A DNA stretch of 6,779 nt from positions 1 through 6,779 of the forward strand of contig CAYFVC010000060.1 of NCBI GenBank assembly GCA_964346665.1, read 5' to 3'. Below the pieces are notes generated by a model. The model saw nothing but the letters and a program-made list of their open reading frames with translations, was not told the DNA's origin and did no database searches. This document shows positions 1 through 6,178 of the stretch, one piece after another. Numbering within the stretch: position 1 is the first letter of the stretch; each line of letters starts with the position of its first letter. This DNA comes from JAZGEG01 sp964346665 (GTDB lineage: Archaea > Aenigmatarchaeota > Aenigmatarchaeia > QMZP01 > QMZT01). A program made the translations under genes and the position numbers.

Positions 1-3000
1 TCCTCCCAACCTCCTGTGGAGTTGCAAAGAGCGTAGTTATCAGTGGAAGGACTTCCGAAAACATCATACCCAGAACCTTGCGTTTTACACGAATCATCTC
101 CAGGGTCAACACAATCAGTTCCTACATCACAGCAGGTGTCATCCGTTGACAAACAAGACCATGAAACCGCAGAAGTTTTGATACAATTCTCGTAATTCTC
201 CCCGTTATCATCCCCGCAGCAGTTTGTTAAACAGCCTGCTTCCCCTGTGCAGTCCCCACCTCCTCCGACGGCCCAGTTCTGGCCGCATCCGGTACACCTA
301 CCTGAAGTCGTATCGCAGTCATAATCATCGTTATTACATGTACATGACGGGCTCCCGCCTGTGGTGTTGCAGTAATTATCCCTCCACTGGCAACTGTCTA
401 TACCCGTCCCGCATGTACCCGTGCAGGTATCGCTGGCGCAGTCGCCATCCTCATCACATGTTGCCCCGCATGCTTGTGAACATGTTGTAGTGCAGCCAGT
501 CCCTCCCGAGCACGTATACAAACCACAATCTGTTTGACCTGCACAATCACAGTTAGAATCACAGGAGTTGTGTCTTGCACAACCATCAAAACATTTTGTT
601 GTACAATCACTCGCCCCTTCGCATTCAGCACCGCAGCTTTTCTCGCAGGTTGTAGTGCAGCCGGTCCCTCCCGAGCATGTGTACGGACCACAATCTGTAT
701 GACCTGCACAATTACAGCCAGAATCACAGGAGTTGTGTCTTTCACAAGCACTCCAACATTTTGTTGTACAATCACCCGCCCCTTCGCATTCAGCACCGCA
801 GTCTTTCTCGCAGTTTGATGTGCAGCCAGACCCGGTTTGGCACCTATAAACACCACAAGAAGCTCCCTGATTGTCACAACTGCCGCCGCTACAGGCTTTC
901 TCGTAACAGCTCGGCCCCGATGGATAACAAAGTGTGGCGCAATCAGTCGTGGAGCCAGGTGTGCAATCACATAGACCAGTATCACAGGTACGGCCGTAAT
1001 GCCTTATGTTACCGTCGCAATAGTTCGGGCAATCTCCATTATCCTCACACTCTGCACTACATTGTGATATACTACAACTGCAACTCACACCTCCATTTGA
1101 ACACACAATATCACAAGTGTAACCAGTGCATAGTTTTCCTATCCCCTGGCAGCAATCACACTCAGAGGGATTGCTGCAGCCTCCTACAGGACACATAGGT
1201 AATAGTAATCCGTACTCCTCCCACACCCCTTCGCACTGTTGACCTTCCTGACTGCTCGGGGTGTTCGTTACGTTGTTTATGAGGGCGGAATACGCATCTA
1301 CCCTTGCGTATCCTGTCCCGTTGTGGGTGATAACGAAGCCCGTGCTCCTCAGCCTGTACTGCAAGTCGAGGGGAGCGAGACTTTCGTTTTCAAGTATGAG
1401 CGAAGCGACTCCCGCGACGACAGCGGCGGAAGCGGATGTTCCGTTCTTGGTTTCGAACCCTCCCCCGAGTTTTGTCGATTTAATTTCGACACCGGGAGCG
1501 AGCAGGTCGAGCAATGGCTCGATGTTGGTGAAACTCGCGACATTATCGTTCTTGTCCACCGCTCCGACAGATGTTACGTTCGTTCCGCATGCAGGAGCCT
1601 TCAGATAGGCTTCCCCGTCATTCCCCCTGGCGGCTACTGCGAAGATCCCCTGGGAGACCGCGAAGTTCGATTCGTTCGCAACCAGGTTCGAATCGCAGTA
1701 GCACGAAGTGTTGTATATCCATCCACCGAACGACATTAACATAACGGAGATGTTGTAGTTGTTTTTGTTTTGAACACAGTAATCAATTCCTGCCAGAATA
1801 TCCGATTCGTAGCCAATCCCGTCGTTACCGAAAACCTTAACAGAGATTATCTTCGAATCTTTCGCTGCCCCTGTGACGATCCCTGATACATACGTTCCAT
1901 GCCCGTAATCATCCATGGGGTCGTTGTCGTTGTTCACGAAGTCGTAACCCCCCAGGTAATTATCCGAAAGATTCGGATGGTTGTAATCAATACCGCTGTC
2001 TATCACGCAGGCAGTCTGTTCTTTGCCTGTAACGTTCAAATCCCATACCTTCCGAATGCCGGTCTGGTTAACGACATCATCCATGACCAGCCTTATGGGA
2101 TGGTCAATCTGCACGAGTTCAATATCATCCTCGGTGAACGTGTTCACCAGATTAATCATTTCCTGTTCACCCACAACAGCGGAAATGAAGTTCTTGACCT
2201 CCCTTCCTGGGGTGATCTCTTTTTCAATATCAGATTTCTTTGAAACGTCCTTTAGCTTTATTATAACCCTTGCACTGGCTTTTGTTGAAATCTCGTTCTC
2301 AACCTCCTTCTTTACGTATGTTATGTTTTTTGATTCTATGATGTCGCTCAGGTTAAGACAGGCCTCGTCAAACCAATCGCAGTCCTCATCAATCAGGTTC
2401 CCGCATATTTCCTTCGCTCCCGGGTTCACATTCGGATCGTTGTCATCGCAGTCCATGTCAGGTTCGCAGGTGTCATACCCGTCTTCGTCATTATCCTCGC
2501 ATTCTATTTTACATTCAGGGTCTTCCAAATCAACCAGGCCATCACAGTTGTTGTCCTTCCCGTCATCGCATATCTCGCTCATACCTGGGTTGACTTCAGG
2601 ATCGTTATCATCGCAATCAATCGGTTCTTTGCACGTGTTGTACCCGTCCACATCGTTGTCTTCACAAAGGCATTCGGGGTCATCATTGTCGATTAGGCCG
2701 TCGCAGTTGTTGTCAATACCGTCATCGCATATCTCCTTTGCCCCGTGATACACTTCTGGGTTTTCCGGTTCGCAATCCGTTTCGTCCGGGTCCCCGTCCC
2801 CGTCCGTGTCGTTTACTTCCGGAACCGTTACGTTTTCCTCTGCGATTTCTTCAACAGGAGGAAGCGAGACCGTTATGTTCTTTCCCTTCCCTTTCAGGGT
2901 TGTTTCATTGTAAACCACTCTGGCATTCAGAGTGTATTCACCCTCTTCTTCGGGAGCGGTGAGGTTTAATTTCTCCAGACTAAAGGAGAAATACCTTTCC

Positions 3001-3803
3001 CGTTCGCTTTCAAAACCCTTTCCGATACCCTGGATCGTTTCAAAGTAATCCGTTATCACGATAACCGAGTCATTCTCAACCCCGGCTAAGACAAGACTTT
3101 CGTTCACGGTTTCGTTCCGCAGGTAAACGCTTCCCGATATTATTGAGACACTACAGTTCGTGAGGTTTTCAGGTATTTCTTCAACATGAGGGGTTTCGAG
3201 TGAACATGTCCCCTCCATTAAAAATGATTCCTGAACGGTCTCGTTATCAGTAAGACCTAAACAAGTTAGATTGTAGGAAAAATTAATTTCAGGATAAATT
3301 ATTTTTTCACCCTGTATGCCAAAACCCTCCCCTTCGCCCGCTAAATCAGAACCAGAAACATAATACTCCCCTGACCCGGAATCTATTTCCCCTCCCGCTT
3401 CGTAGAGAAATTCTGAAAGGTTCATAAGAACGATCTGTTCTCCAATGGAAACTTCCACTTTCGAGTCTTTCGGGTAAAGCTCTTCAGAAAGAAAGGTTAT
3501 GTTGATTTCTCCGATGAGGTTTTGTCCCGGCAAGTAAACTTCCTGGCCACTCACGGCTACGTAACCTACAATGACCCCCCTGAAGAAAAAAAAGCCAACA
3601 GCAATGATAATTATGAGAAAAATGTAGGCGAAAAATCTTTTATTAACGATATTCGAGAAATTGAATTTCCCGTTACCTTTCAGCTGTTTTTCCTTTTTTC
3701 TTGCTTCTTTTTCCGTCCTTCCTAGATAAATAGTCTTTATCCTACCATTTTCTCGAACGGATGTGTAATAGTAAACAGTACCCCTGATTACCTTTTTATG
3801 CAT
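1..3803 (-). CDS. Membrane-anchored subtilisin-like (S8) protease with MopE-type repeats and a giant Cys-rich tail (partial, C-terminus off window)
   Basis: I translated this frame from the ATG at 3803 to the left edge and found no stop, giving 1267 codons. An in-frame TGA lies nine codons upstream of the ATG. Residues 1-56 are basic and probably cytoplasmic, with a YYYTSVRENGRIKTIYLGR stretch at 11-29. Residues 57-74 form one hydrophobic segment, and the positive charge before it suggests N-in/C-out topology. Residues 75-328 are beta-rich with about 13 N-x-S/T sequons. Residues 329-482 hold three MopE-like repeats (ICDDGIDNNCDGLID, DCDDNDPEVNPG). Residues about 505-573 resemble an I9 prodomain. 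Residues about 575-845 are the S8 domain: D602 (VIDSGID), H635 (GHGTYVSG), oxyanion N728 (AARGND) and S790 (GTSAS), all present, so it should be active. Residues 857-1267 contain 74 cysteines. By family knowledge it is a secreted or surface serine endopeptidase; its substrate is unknown. The true length and C-terminal anchor, if any, lie outside the window. Confidence 0.93.
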   Translation of the reverse strand, partial: MHKKVIRGTVYYYTSVRENGRIKTIYLGRTEKEARKKEKQLKGNGKFNFSNIVNKRFFAYIFLIIIIAVGFFFFRGVIVGYVAVSGQEVYLPGQNLIGEINITFLSEELYPKDSKVEVSIGEQIVLMNLSEFLYEAGGEIDSGSGEYYVSGSDLAGEGEGFGIQGEKIIYPEINFSYNLTCLGLTDNETVQESFLMEGTCSLETPHVEEIPENLTNCSVSIISGSVYLRNETVNESLVLAGVENDSVIVITDYFETIQGIGKGFESERERYFSFSLEKLNLTAPEEEGEYTLNARVVYNETTLKGKGKNITVSLPPVEEIAEENVTVPEVNDTDGDGDPDETDCEPENPEVYHGAKEICDDGIDNNCDGLIDNDDPECLCEDNDVDGYNTCKEPIDCDDNDPEVNPGMSEICDDGKDNNCDGLVDLEDPECKIECEDNDEDGYDTCEPDMDCDDNDPNVNPGAKEICGNLIDEDCDWFDEACLNLSDIIESKNITYVKKEVENEISTKASARVIIKLKDVSKKSDIEKEITPGREVKNFISAVVGEQEMINLVNTFTEDDIELVQIDHPIRLVMDDVVNQTGIRKVWDLNVTGKEQTACVIDSGIDYNHPNLSDNYLGGYDFVNNDNDPMDDYGHGTYVSGIVTGAAKDSKIISVKVFGNDGIGYESDILAGIDYCVQNKNNYNISVMLMSFGGWIYNTSCYCDSNLVANESNFAVSQGIFAVAARGNDGEAYLKAPACGTNVTSVGAVDKNDNVASFTNIEPLLDLLAPGVEIKSTKLGGGFETKNGTSASAAVVAGVASLILENESLAPLDLQYRLRSTGFVITHNGTGYARVDAYSALINNVTNTPSSQEGQQCEGVWEEYGLLLPMCPVGGCSNPSECDCCQGIGKLCTGYTCDIVCSNGGVSCSCSISQCSAECEDNGDCPNYCDGNIRHYGRTCDTGLCDCTPGSTTDCATLCYPSGPSCYEKACSGGSCDNQGASCGVYRCQTGSGCTSNCEKDCGAECEGAGDCTTKCWSACERHNSCDSGCNCAGHTDCGPYTCSGGTGCTTTCEKSCGAECEGASDCTTKCFDGCARHNSCDSNCDCAGQTDCGLYTCSGGTGCTTTCSQACGATCDEDGDCASDTCTGTCGTGIDSCQWRDNYCNTTGGSPSCTCNNDDYDCDTTSGRCTGCGQNWAVGGGGDCTGEAGCLTNCCGDDNGENYENCIKTSAVSWSCLSTDDTCCDVGTDCVDPGDDSCKTQGSGYDVFGSPSTDNYALCNSTGGWE
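484..813 (-). repeat. Two tandem 165-bp in-frame repeats in the Cys-rich tail
   Basis: The copies are 649-813 (residues 998-1052) and 484-648 (residues 1053-1107). By my alignment they differ at about 18 of 165 bases without indels, and at 10 of 55 residues. All 12 cysteines per unit align. Each unit starts CEKxCGAECEGAxDCTTKC and ends TCSGGTGCTTT or close to it. More diverged relatives flank the pair, such as CSQACGATCDEDGDC just after the second copy. This fits a recent in-frame duplication in an already repetitive disulfide-rich region. Confidence 0.9.
2358..2819 (-). repeat. Three MopE-like metal-binding repeats within the protease gene
   Basis: This segment encodes residues 329-482, three units of about 50 residues. 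The shared pattern is an acidic DxDxDG-type stretch, DCDDNDPxVNPG, then EICDDGxDNNCDGLxD and a closing DPEC. Units one and two keep the ICDDG...NNCDG core. Unit one has a variant first half (DCEPENPEVYHG). Unit three is degenerate in its second half (ICGNLIDEDCDW). The pattern matches the 'putative metal-binding motif' family named after MopE of Methylococcus and also recalls thrombospondin type 3 calcium repeats. Calcium or copper binding is an inference from family knowledge. Confidence 0.8.
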
Positions 3804-3816
3804 ACGTCTTCGACGT
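3804..3816 (-). other. Small perfect inverted repeat directly before the protease start codon
   Basis: Read on the minus strand, ACGTC-GAA-GACGT ends at the base before the ATG at 3803. The same bases also hold a direct repeat (AGACGT-CGA-AGACGT). There is no convincing Shine-Dalgarno sequence here. A five-pair hairpin at this point could influence initiation, but a short motif like this can arise by chance. Confidence 0.3.
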
Positions 3817-3882
3817 CTAGCGAAATTTCAGGGTGTAGGTTACGCTATTCCAAGACACCTAATAATAATATTAGCTGAGTTT

Positions 3883-3892
3883 CTATATATAA
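3883..3892 (-). promoter_or_regulatory. Candidate archaeal TATA box for the protease gene
   Basis: The minus strand reads TTATATATAG just after the map stop codon. Transcription about 25 bases downstream would start near 3860 and leave a leader of roughly 55-60 bases before the ATG at 3803. The 93-bp map-protease gap and this element favour separate transcription, though read-through from map is possible. The gap is AT-rich, so chance matches are likely. Confidence 0.4.
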
Positions 3893-3896
3893 TTAT

Positions 3897-4793
3897 CTAT
3901 ACTCTAGTAGAAGTTATTATAATTGGCTTTTCCCCAATAATTACCGTATGCTCTGCTTGGGCGACCTTTCTCCCCTCTTTCTCCCTCAGAACAGGATAAC
4001 CTTTGACAGCATTCGAGACTTCCAATTGTTTCAGAGCGAAGGAAACCTTGAAAGGGGAAAATCCCTTTTTCACGAGCCAGCGCTTACAGAAAGGCAAACT
4101 TTTGTATTCACTGGAGGCGAGATCAAGGATCTTCCTCGCCTCTGGGAGGCGGACGGGTCTGGGCTGGATGAGTGAAAAGATCTCAATTGGTTCGGACTCC
4201 TTCACGTAACCGTTCGTTTCGCAGACAAAAGGTTCGAGAGCGACAACATCCCCATCCTTCAATTCGAGTTGGGAATCGTTCTTCACATTCGGGATGCTAG
4301 GAGGACCGTGTACCACGTATTGGTCCAGGCCGTGCCCGGTCAGGTTCACTATAACCCCGAAACCAGAACTTTCGACGATTTCGCTTATAGCTTGGCTTAT
4401 CTCGAAAATTTTCACACCGGGTTTTATCACTTTTATCCCCGCTTCCAGCGCTTTCTCAACGGTCTTTATCAATTCGTTCTTTTCAGAACAATATGTATAC
4501 GCCATATCTGCAACCCAGCCGTCTACATGTATCCCTTGATCTATCTTGACCAAATCACCTGGTTTTATAACCATGGTGTCATCGAATTTCGGCGTGTAAT
4601 GCGCGGTAATATCATTTATCCCGATATTGACAGGAAAGGCCGATTTGCCTCCCAATTCCAGAATGCGTTTCTCGATGAACTCCGCGAGTTCAAGTATACT
4701 CATCCCAGGCTTTATCCTTTCCAGAACTTCCTTTTTGACCTGCTTCGAGATCTCCCCAGCCTTTTTGTATTTCTCAAGAGTTTCGGAATCCAT
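3897..4793 (-). CDS. map: Methionine aminopeptidase, type II (archaeal form)
   Basis: This cytoplasmic metalloprotease removes the initiator methionine from nascent proteins. The 298 residues match the usual size of the short archaeal type II enzymes (about 295). The pita-bread fold residues are in place: H65 in the AHYTP motif, metal ligands D85 and D96 (KIDQGIHVDGWVADMAYT), H154 (TGHGLDQYVVH), E187 (ALEPF) and E281 (VAQAEHTVII). The helical insert that separates type II from type I enzymes lies at about 210-270 (LPFCKRWLVKKG). The start is the ATG at 4793, with a TATA box about 20-27 bases upstream, which suggests a leaderless transcript. It lies downstream of metK on the same strand, 128 bp away, and upstream of the surface protease gene. 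The neighbourhood links it to methionine salvage and SAM supply. Function is well supported by motif; nothing looks truncated. Confidence 0.97.
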   Translation of the reverse strand: MDSETLEKYKKAGEISKQVKKEVLERIKPGMSILELAEFIEKRILELGGKSAFPVNIGINDITAHYTPKFDDTMVIKPGDLVKIDQGIHVDGWVADMAYTYCSEKNELIKTVEKALEAGIKVIKPGVKIFEISQAISEIVESSGFGVIVNLTGHGLDQYVVHGPPSIPNVKNDSQLELKDGDVVALEPFVCETNGYVKESEPIEIFSLIQPRPVRLPEARKILDLASSEYKSLPFCKRWLVKKGFSPFKVSFALKQLEVSNAVKGYPVLREKEGRKVAQAEHTVIIGEKPIIITSTRV

Positions 4794-4812
4794 ACTTTAT
4801 TTATACGTAATT

Positions 4813-4820
4813 ACTATAAA
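4813..4820 (-). promoter_or_regulatory. TATA box of map
   Basis: The minus strand reads TTTATAGT from -27 to -20 relative to the map ATG. In archaea a TATA box centred about 25 bases upstream of a start codon indicates that transcription begins at or next to the ATG. No Shine-Dalgarno sequence is visible before this gene, which agrees with leaderless translation. Confidence 0.6.
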
Positions 4821-4825
4821 AATTC

Positions 4826-4880
4826 TCTCTAGTTTGTTTCCCCCTTGTTCTGGAACCTTGACAGTTTTCTGAACTAGAGA
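4826..4880 (-). repeat. 9-bp perfect inverted repeat between metK and map
   Basis: TCTCTAGTT at 4826-4834 is the exact reverse complement of AACTAGAGA at 4872-4880, separated by 37 bases. The loop contains a smaller dyad (GTTC-TG-GAAC) flanked by a direct CCTTG repeat. In a minus-strand transcript the outer stem would form after the metK T-tracts and be followed by GAATTTTTA. It may be part of a transcription end or a structured 3' end of metK mRNA; function is unknown. Confidence 0.5.
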
Positions 4881-4896
4881 AAAAATAAGGAAAAAA
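4880..4896 (-). terminator. T-rich transcription terminator after metK
   Basis: Read on the minus strand, two runs of six T (4896-4891 and 4885-4880) follow the metK stop by about 25 bases. Archaeal RNA polymerase terminates efficiently at oligo-T stretches without needing a hairpin. Together with the map TATA box this suggests metK and map are separate transcription units. Confidence 0.55.
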
Positions 4897-4921
4897 TTTA
4901 TACATTTATACTATTAGGTTC

Positions 4922-6082
4922 CTATAACCAAGCATCCTTTCGAAGAATTTTGGCCTTGTCTGTTCTTTCCCAAGTGAATTCCGGCTCGTTCCTTCCGAAA
5001 TGCCCGTAACAAACGGTTTTTCTGAATATGGGTCTCAGAAGGTTCAATCCCTTTATCATGCTTTTCGGATCCAATTTGAAGTTCTTATGAACAAGTTTGT
5101 AGATTTTTTCAGGGGCAATCTTGTTGGTTCTGAAAGTGTCAATGAACAAGGACAGGGGTTTCGAACTACCTATCACGTACGATAACTGAACCTCACACCT
5201 GTCCGCTAACTTCGCCTTCACTATGTTTTTCGCGATATATCTGGCGTAATACGTTGCTGTCCTGTCAACCTTTGTCGGATCTTTCCCTGAGAACGCTCCT
5301 CCTCCATGTCCTCCTACACCTCCATAAGTATCCGCTATAATCTTCCTTCCCGTGCATCCCGCATCCGCAACAGGACCTCCGAGAACGAACCTGCCCGTGT
5401 TGTTTATGTAGTATCTCGTTTTCTTATCCAGATACTTCCTGCATACAGGTTGAATAACGTGCTTCCTAACGTCTTTCCTGAGCTTCCCCAAACTCACATC
5501 AGGATCGTGTTGCGCCGCCACGACCACCGATTCTATTCTCTTCGGCTTTGCCTTTTCATATTCAACCGTGACCTGCGTTTTCCCGTCAGGTCTTAGGTAT
5601 TTCAAGACCCCTTTCTTTCGAACGTACGCCAACTTTTTCGCAAGCCTGTGGGCGAGCAGGATCGGCAAAGGCATGAGTTCAGGGGTTTCGTTCGTGGCGT
5701 ATCCGGACATCATTCCCTGATCTCCCGCTCCAAGTTCTTTCTTCTTCCTCTTGTTCACCCCTAAAGCGATGTCAGGACTCTGTTCGTGTATTGAAGTGAG
5801 AACACCGACAGATTCATGATCGAAACCGTACTCGGGTTCTGTATATCCAACATCTTTCAAAACGTTTCTTACGATCTTCTGCACATCAACCCAGGTCTTG
5901 GTCGTTATCTCTCCTGTAACGATTACGAACCCCATTCCAGCCATTGTTTCACAGGCGACCCTCGCTTGTGGATCGTTCTTTATTATCGCGTCAAGAACAG
6001 CATCGGAAATCTGATCGCAGACCTTGTCCGGATGACCTTCGGTCATCGCTTCGGACGTGAACAGGAATTTTCCGCTTCTCAT
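4922..6082 (-). CDS. metK: S-adenosylmethionine synthetase (methionine adenosyltransferase), bacterial/eukaryotic type
   Basis: It makes S-adenosylmethionine from ATP and methionine in the cytoplasm, releasing phosphate and pyrophosphate. The 386 residues match the E. coli MetK length (384). Visible motifs are TEGHPDK at 14-20 (catalytic H17, Mg ligand D19), the methionine-site HEQSPDIA (Q101), signature GAGDQG at 118-123, PDGKTQVT (K168), TGRKIIADTYGG at 244-255, and the P-loop-like signature GGGAFSGKD at 260-268 followed by KVDR. All catalytic lysines and aspartates I can align by motif are present. The start at ATG 6082 is supported by an AAGGTGG Shine-Dalgarno five bases upstream. Most archaea instead carry the divergent archaeal MAT family that lacks these signatures, so this copy is of bacterial type and may trace to gene transfer. 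It lies head-to-head with an HTH-CBS regulator and upstream of map. Confidence 0.97.
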   Translation of the reverse strand: MRSGKFLFTSEAMTEGHPDKVCDQISDAVLDAIIKNDPQARVACETMAGMGFVIVTGEITTKTWVDVQKIVRNVLKDVGYTEPEYGFDHESVGVLTSIHEQSPDIALGVNKRKKKELGAGDQGMMSGYATNETPELMPLPILLAHRLAKKLAYVRKKGVLKYLRPDGKTQVTVEYEKAKPKRIESVVVAAQHDPDVSLGKLRKDVRKHVIQPVCRKYLDKKTRYYINNTGRFVLGGPVADAGCTGRKIIADTYGGVGGHGGGAFSGKDPTKVDRTATYYARYIAKNIVKAKLADRCEVQLSYVIGSSKPLSLFIDTFRTNKIAPEKIYKLVHKNFKLDPKSMIKGLNLLRPIFRKTVCYGHFGRNEPEFTWERTDKAKILRKDAWL

Positions 6083-6086
6083 AAAA

Positions 6087-6093
6087 CCACCTT
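6087..6093 (-). promoter_or_regulatory. Shine-Dalgarno sequence of metK
   Basis: The minus strand reads AAGGTGG, leaving four T residues before the ATG at 6082. It is the clearest ribosome binding site in the window and fixes the metK start. map and the protease gene have none as good, so the genome mixes leadered and apparently leaderless genes. Confidence 0.6.
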
Positions 6094-6116
6094 ATGAAAG
6101 TTTAATTTAATAATTT

Positions 6117-6129
6117 ATACCAAGGGTAT
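6117..6129. promoter_or_regulatory. Palindrome ATACC-AAG-GGTAT, candidate operator in the metK/HTH-CBS intergenic region
   Basis: Five-base arms are perfectly complementary around a three-base spacer. It lies between the candidate metK TATA box and the metK start, and about 10 bases from the TATA box of the divergent regulator. Dimeric XRE-type proteins bind short dyads like this, so it is a candidate binding site for the adjacent HTH-CBS protein. This is inference from position and symmetry only. Confidence 0.4.
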
Positions 6130-6137
6130 TTATATAA
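6128..6137 (-). promoter_or_regulatory. Candidate TATA box of metK
   Basis: The minus strand reads TTATATAAAT. A start about 25 bases downstream, near 6107, would give a leader of about 25 bases that contains the AAGGTGG site. A second match, TATAAATT at 6112-6119, is closer to the gene and would leave almost no leader before the Shine-Dalgarno, so I prefer the upstream one. Confidence 0.45.
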
Positions 6138-6138
6138 G

Positions 6139-6150
6139 TTTATATATTTT
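6139..6150 (+). promoter_or_regulatory. Candidate TATA box of the HTH-CBS regulator
   Basis: TTTATATATTTT is centred about 35 bases before the ATG at 6179, which predicts a start near 6170 and a very short leader. It lies back to back with the metK TATA element, so the two promoters are close enough for one bound protein to affect both. Confidence 0.45.
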
Positions 6151-6178
6151 ATTATCAAAAATTATAACTGATGGGAAT

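Noticed and set aside
484..813. CRISPR array
   Set aside because: The repeats are 165 bp, directly adjacent, in frame and coding; there are no unique spacers between short repeats.
398..985. A 195-codon minus-strand frame with repeated VLNAKGRVIVQQN segments
   Set aside because: It is out of frame with the protease gene. Its repeats are the 165-bp tandem duplication read in the wrong frame, and the correct frame gives a coherent Cys-rich protein.
1239..1739. A 166-codon plus-strand frame
   Set aside because: It is antisense to the S8 catalytic domain, whose Asn and Ser motifs lie within it on the minus strand, and it resembles no protein I know.
2023..2748. A 241-codon plus-strand frame rich in Ser, with repeated SLSSQS segments
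   Set aside because: It is the antisense shadow of the MopE-like repeats and prodomain; the apparent repeats come from the Asp/Cys repeats on the other strand.
1..3803. Pseudogene or frameshifted gene
   Set aside because: The whole 1267-codon frame is open, and all four S8 active-site motifs are intact in it.
4269..4832. A 187-codon plus-strand frame
   Set aside because: It is antisense to map, whose active-site residues are all conserved on the minus strand.
4794..4921. tRNA or C/D-box RNA in the metK-map gap
   Set aside because: GGTTCC and CTGA fragments occur, but I found no cloverleaf and no C box (RTGATGA) at a suitable distance on either strand.
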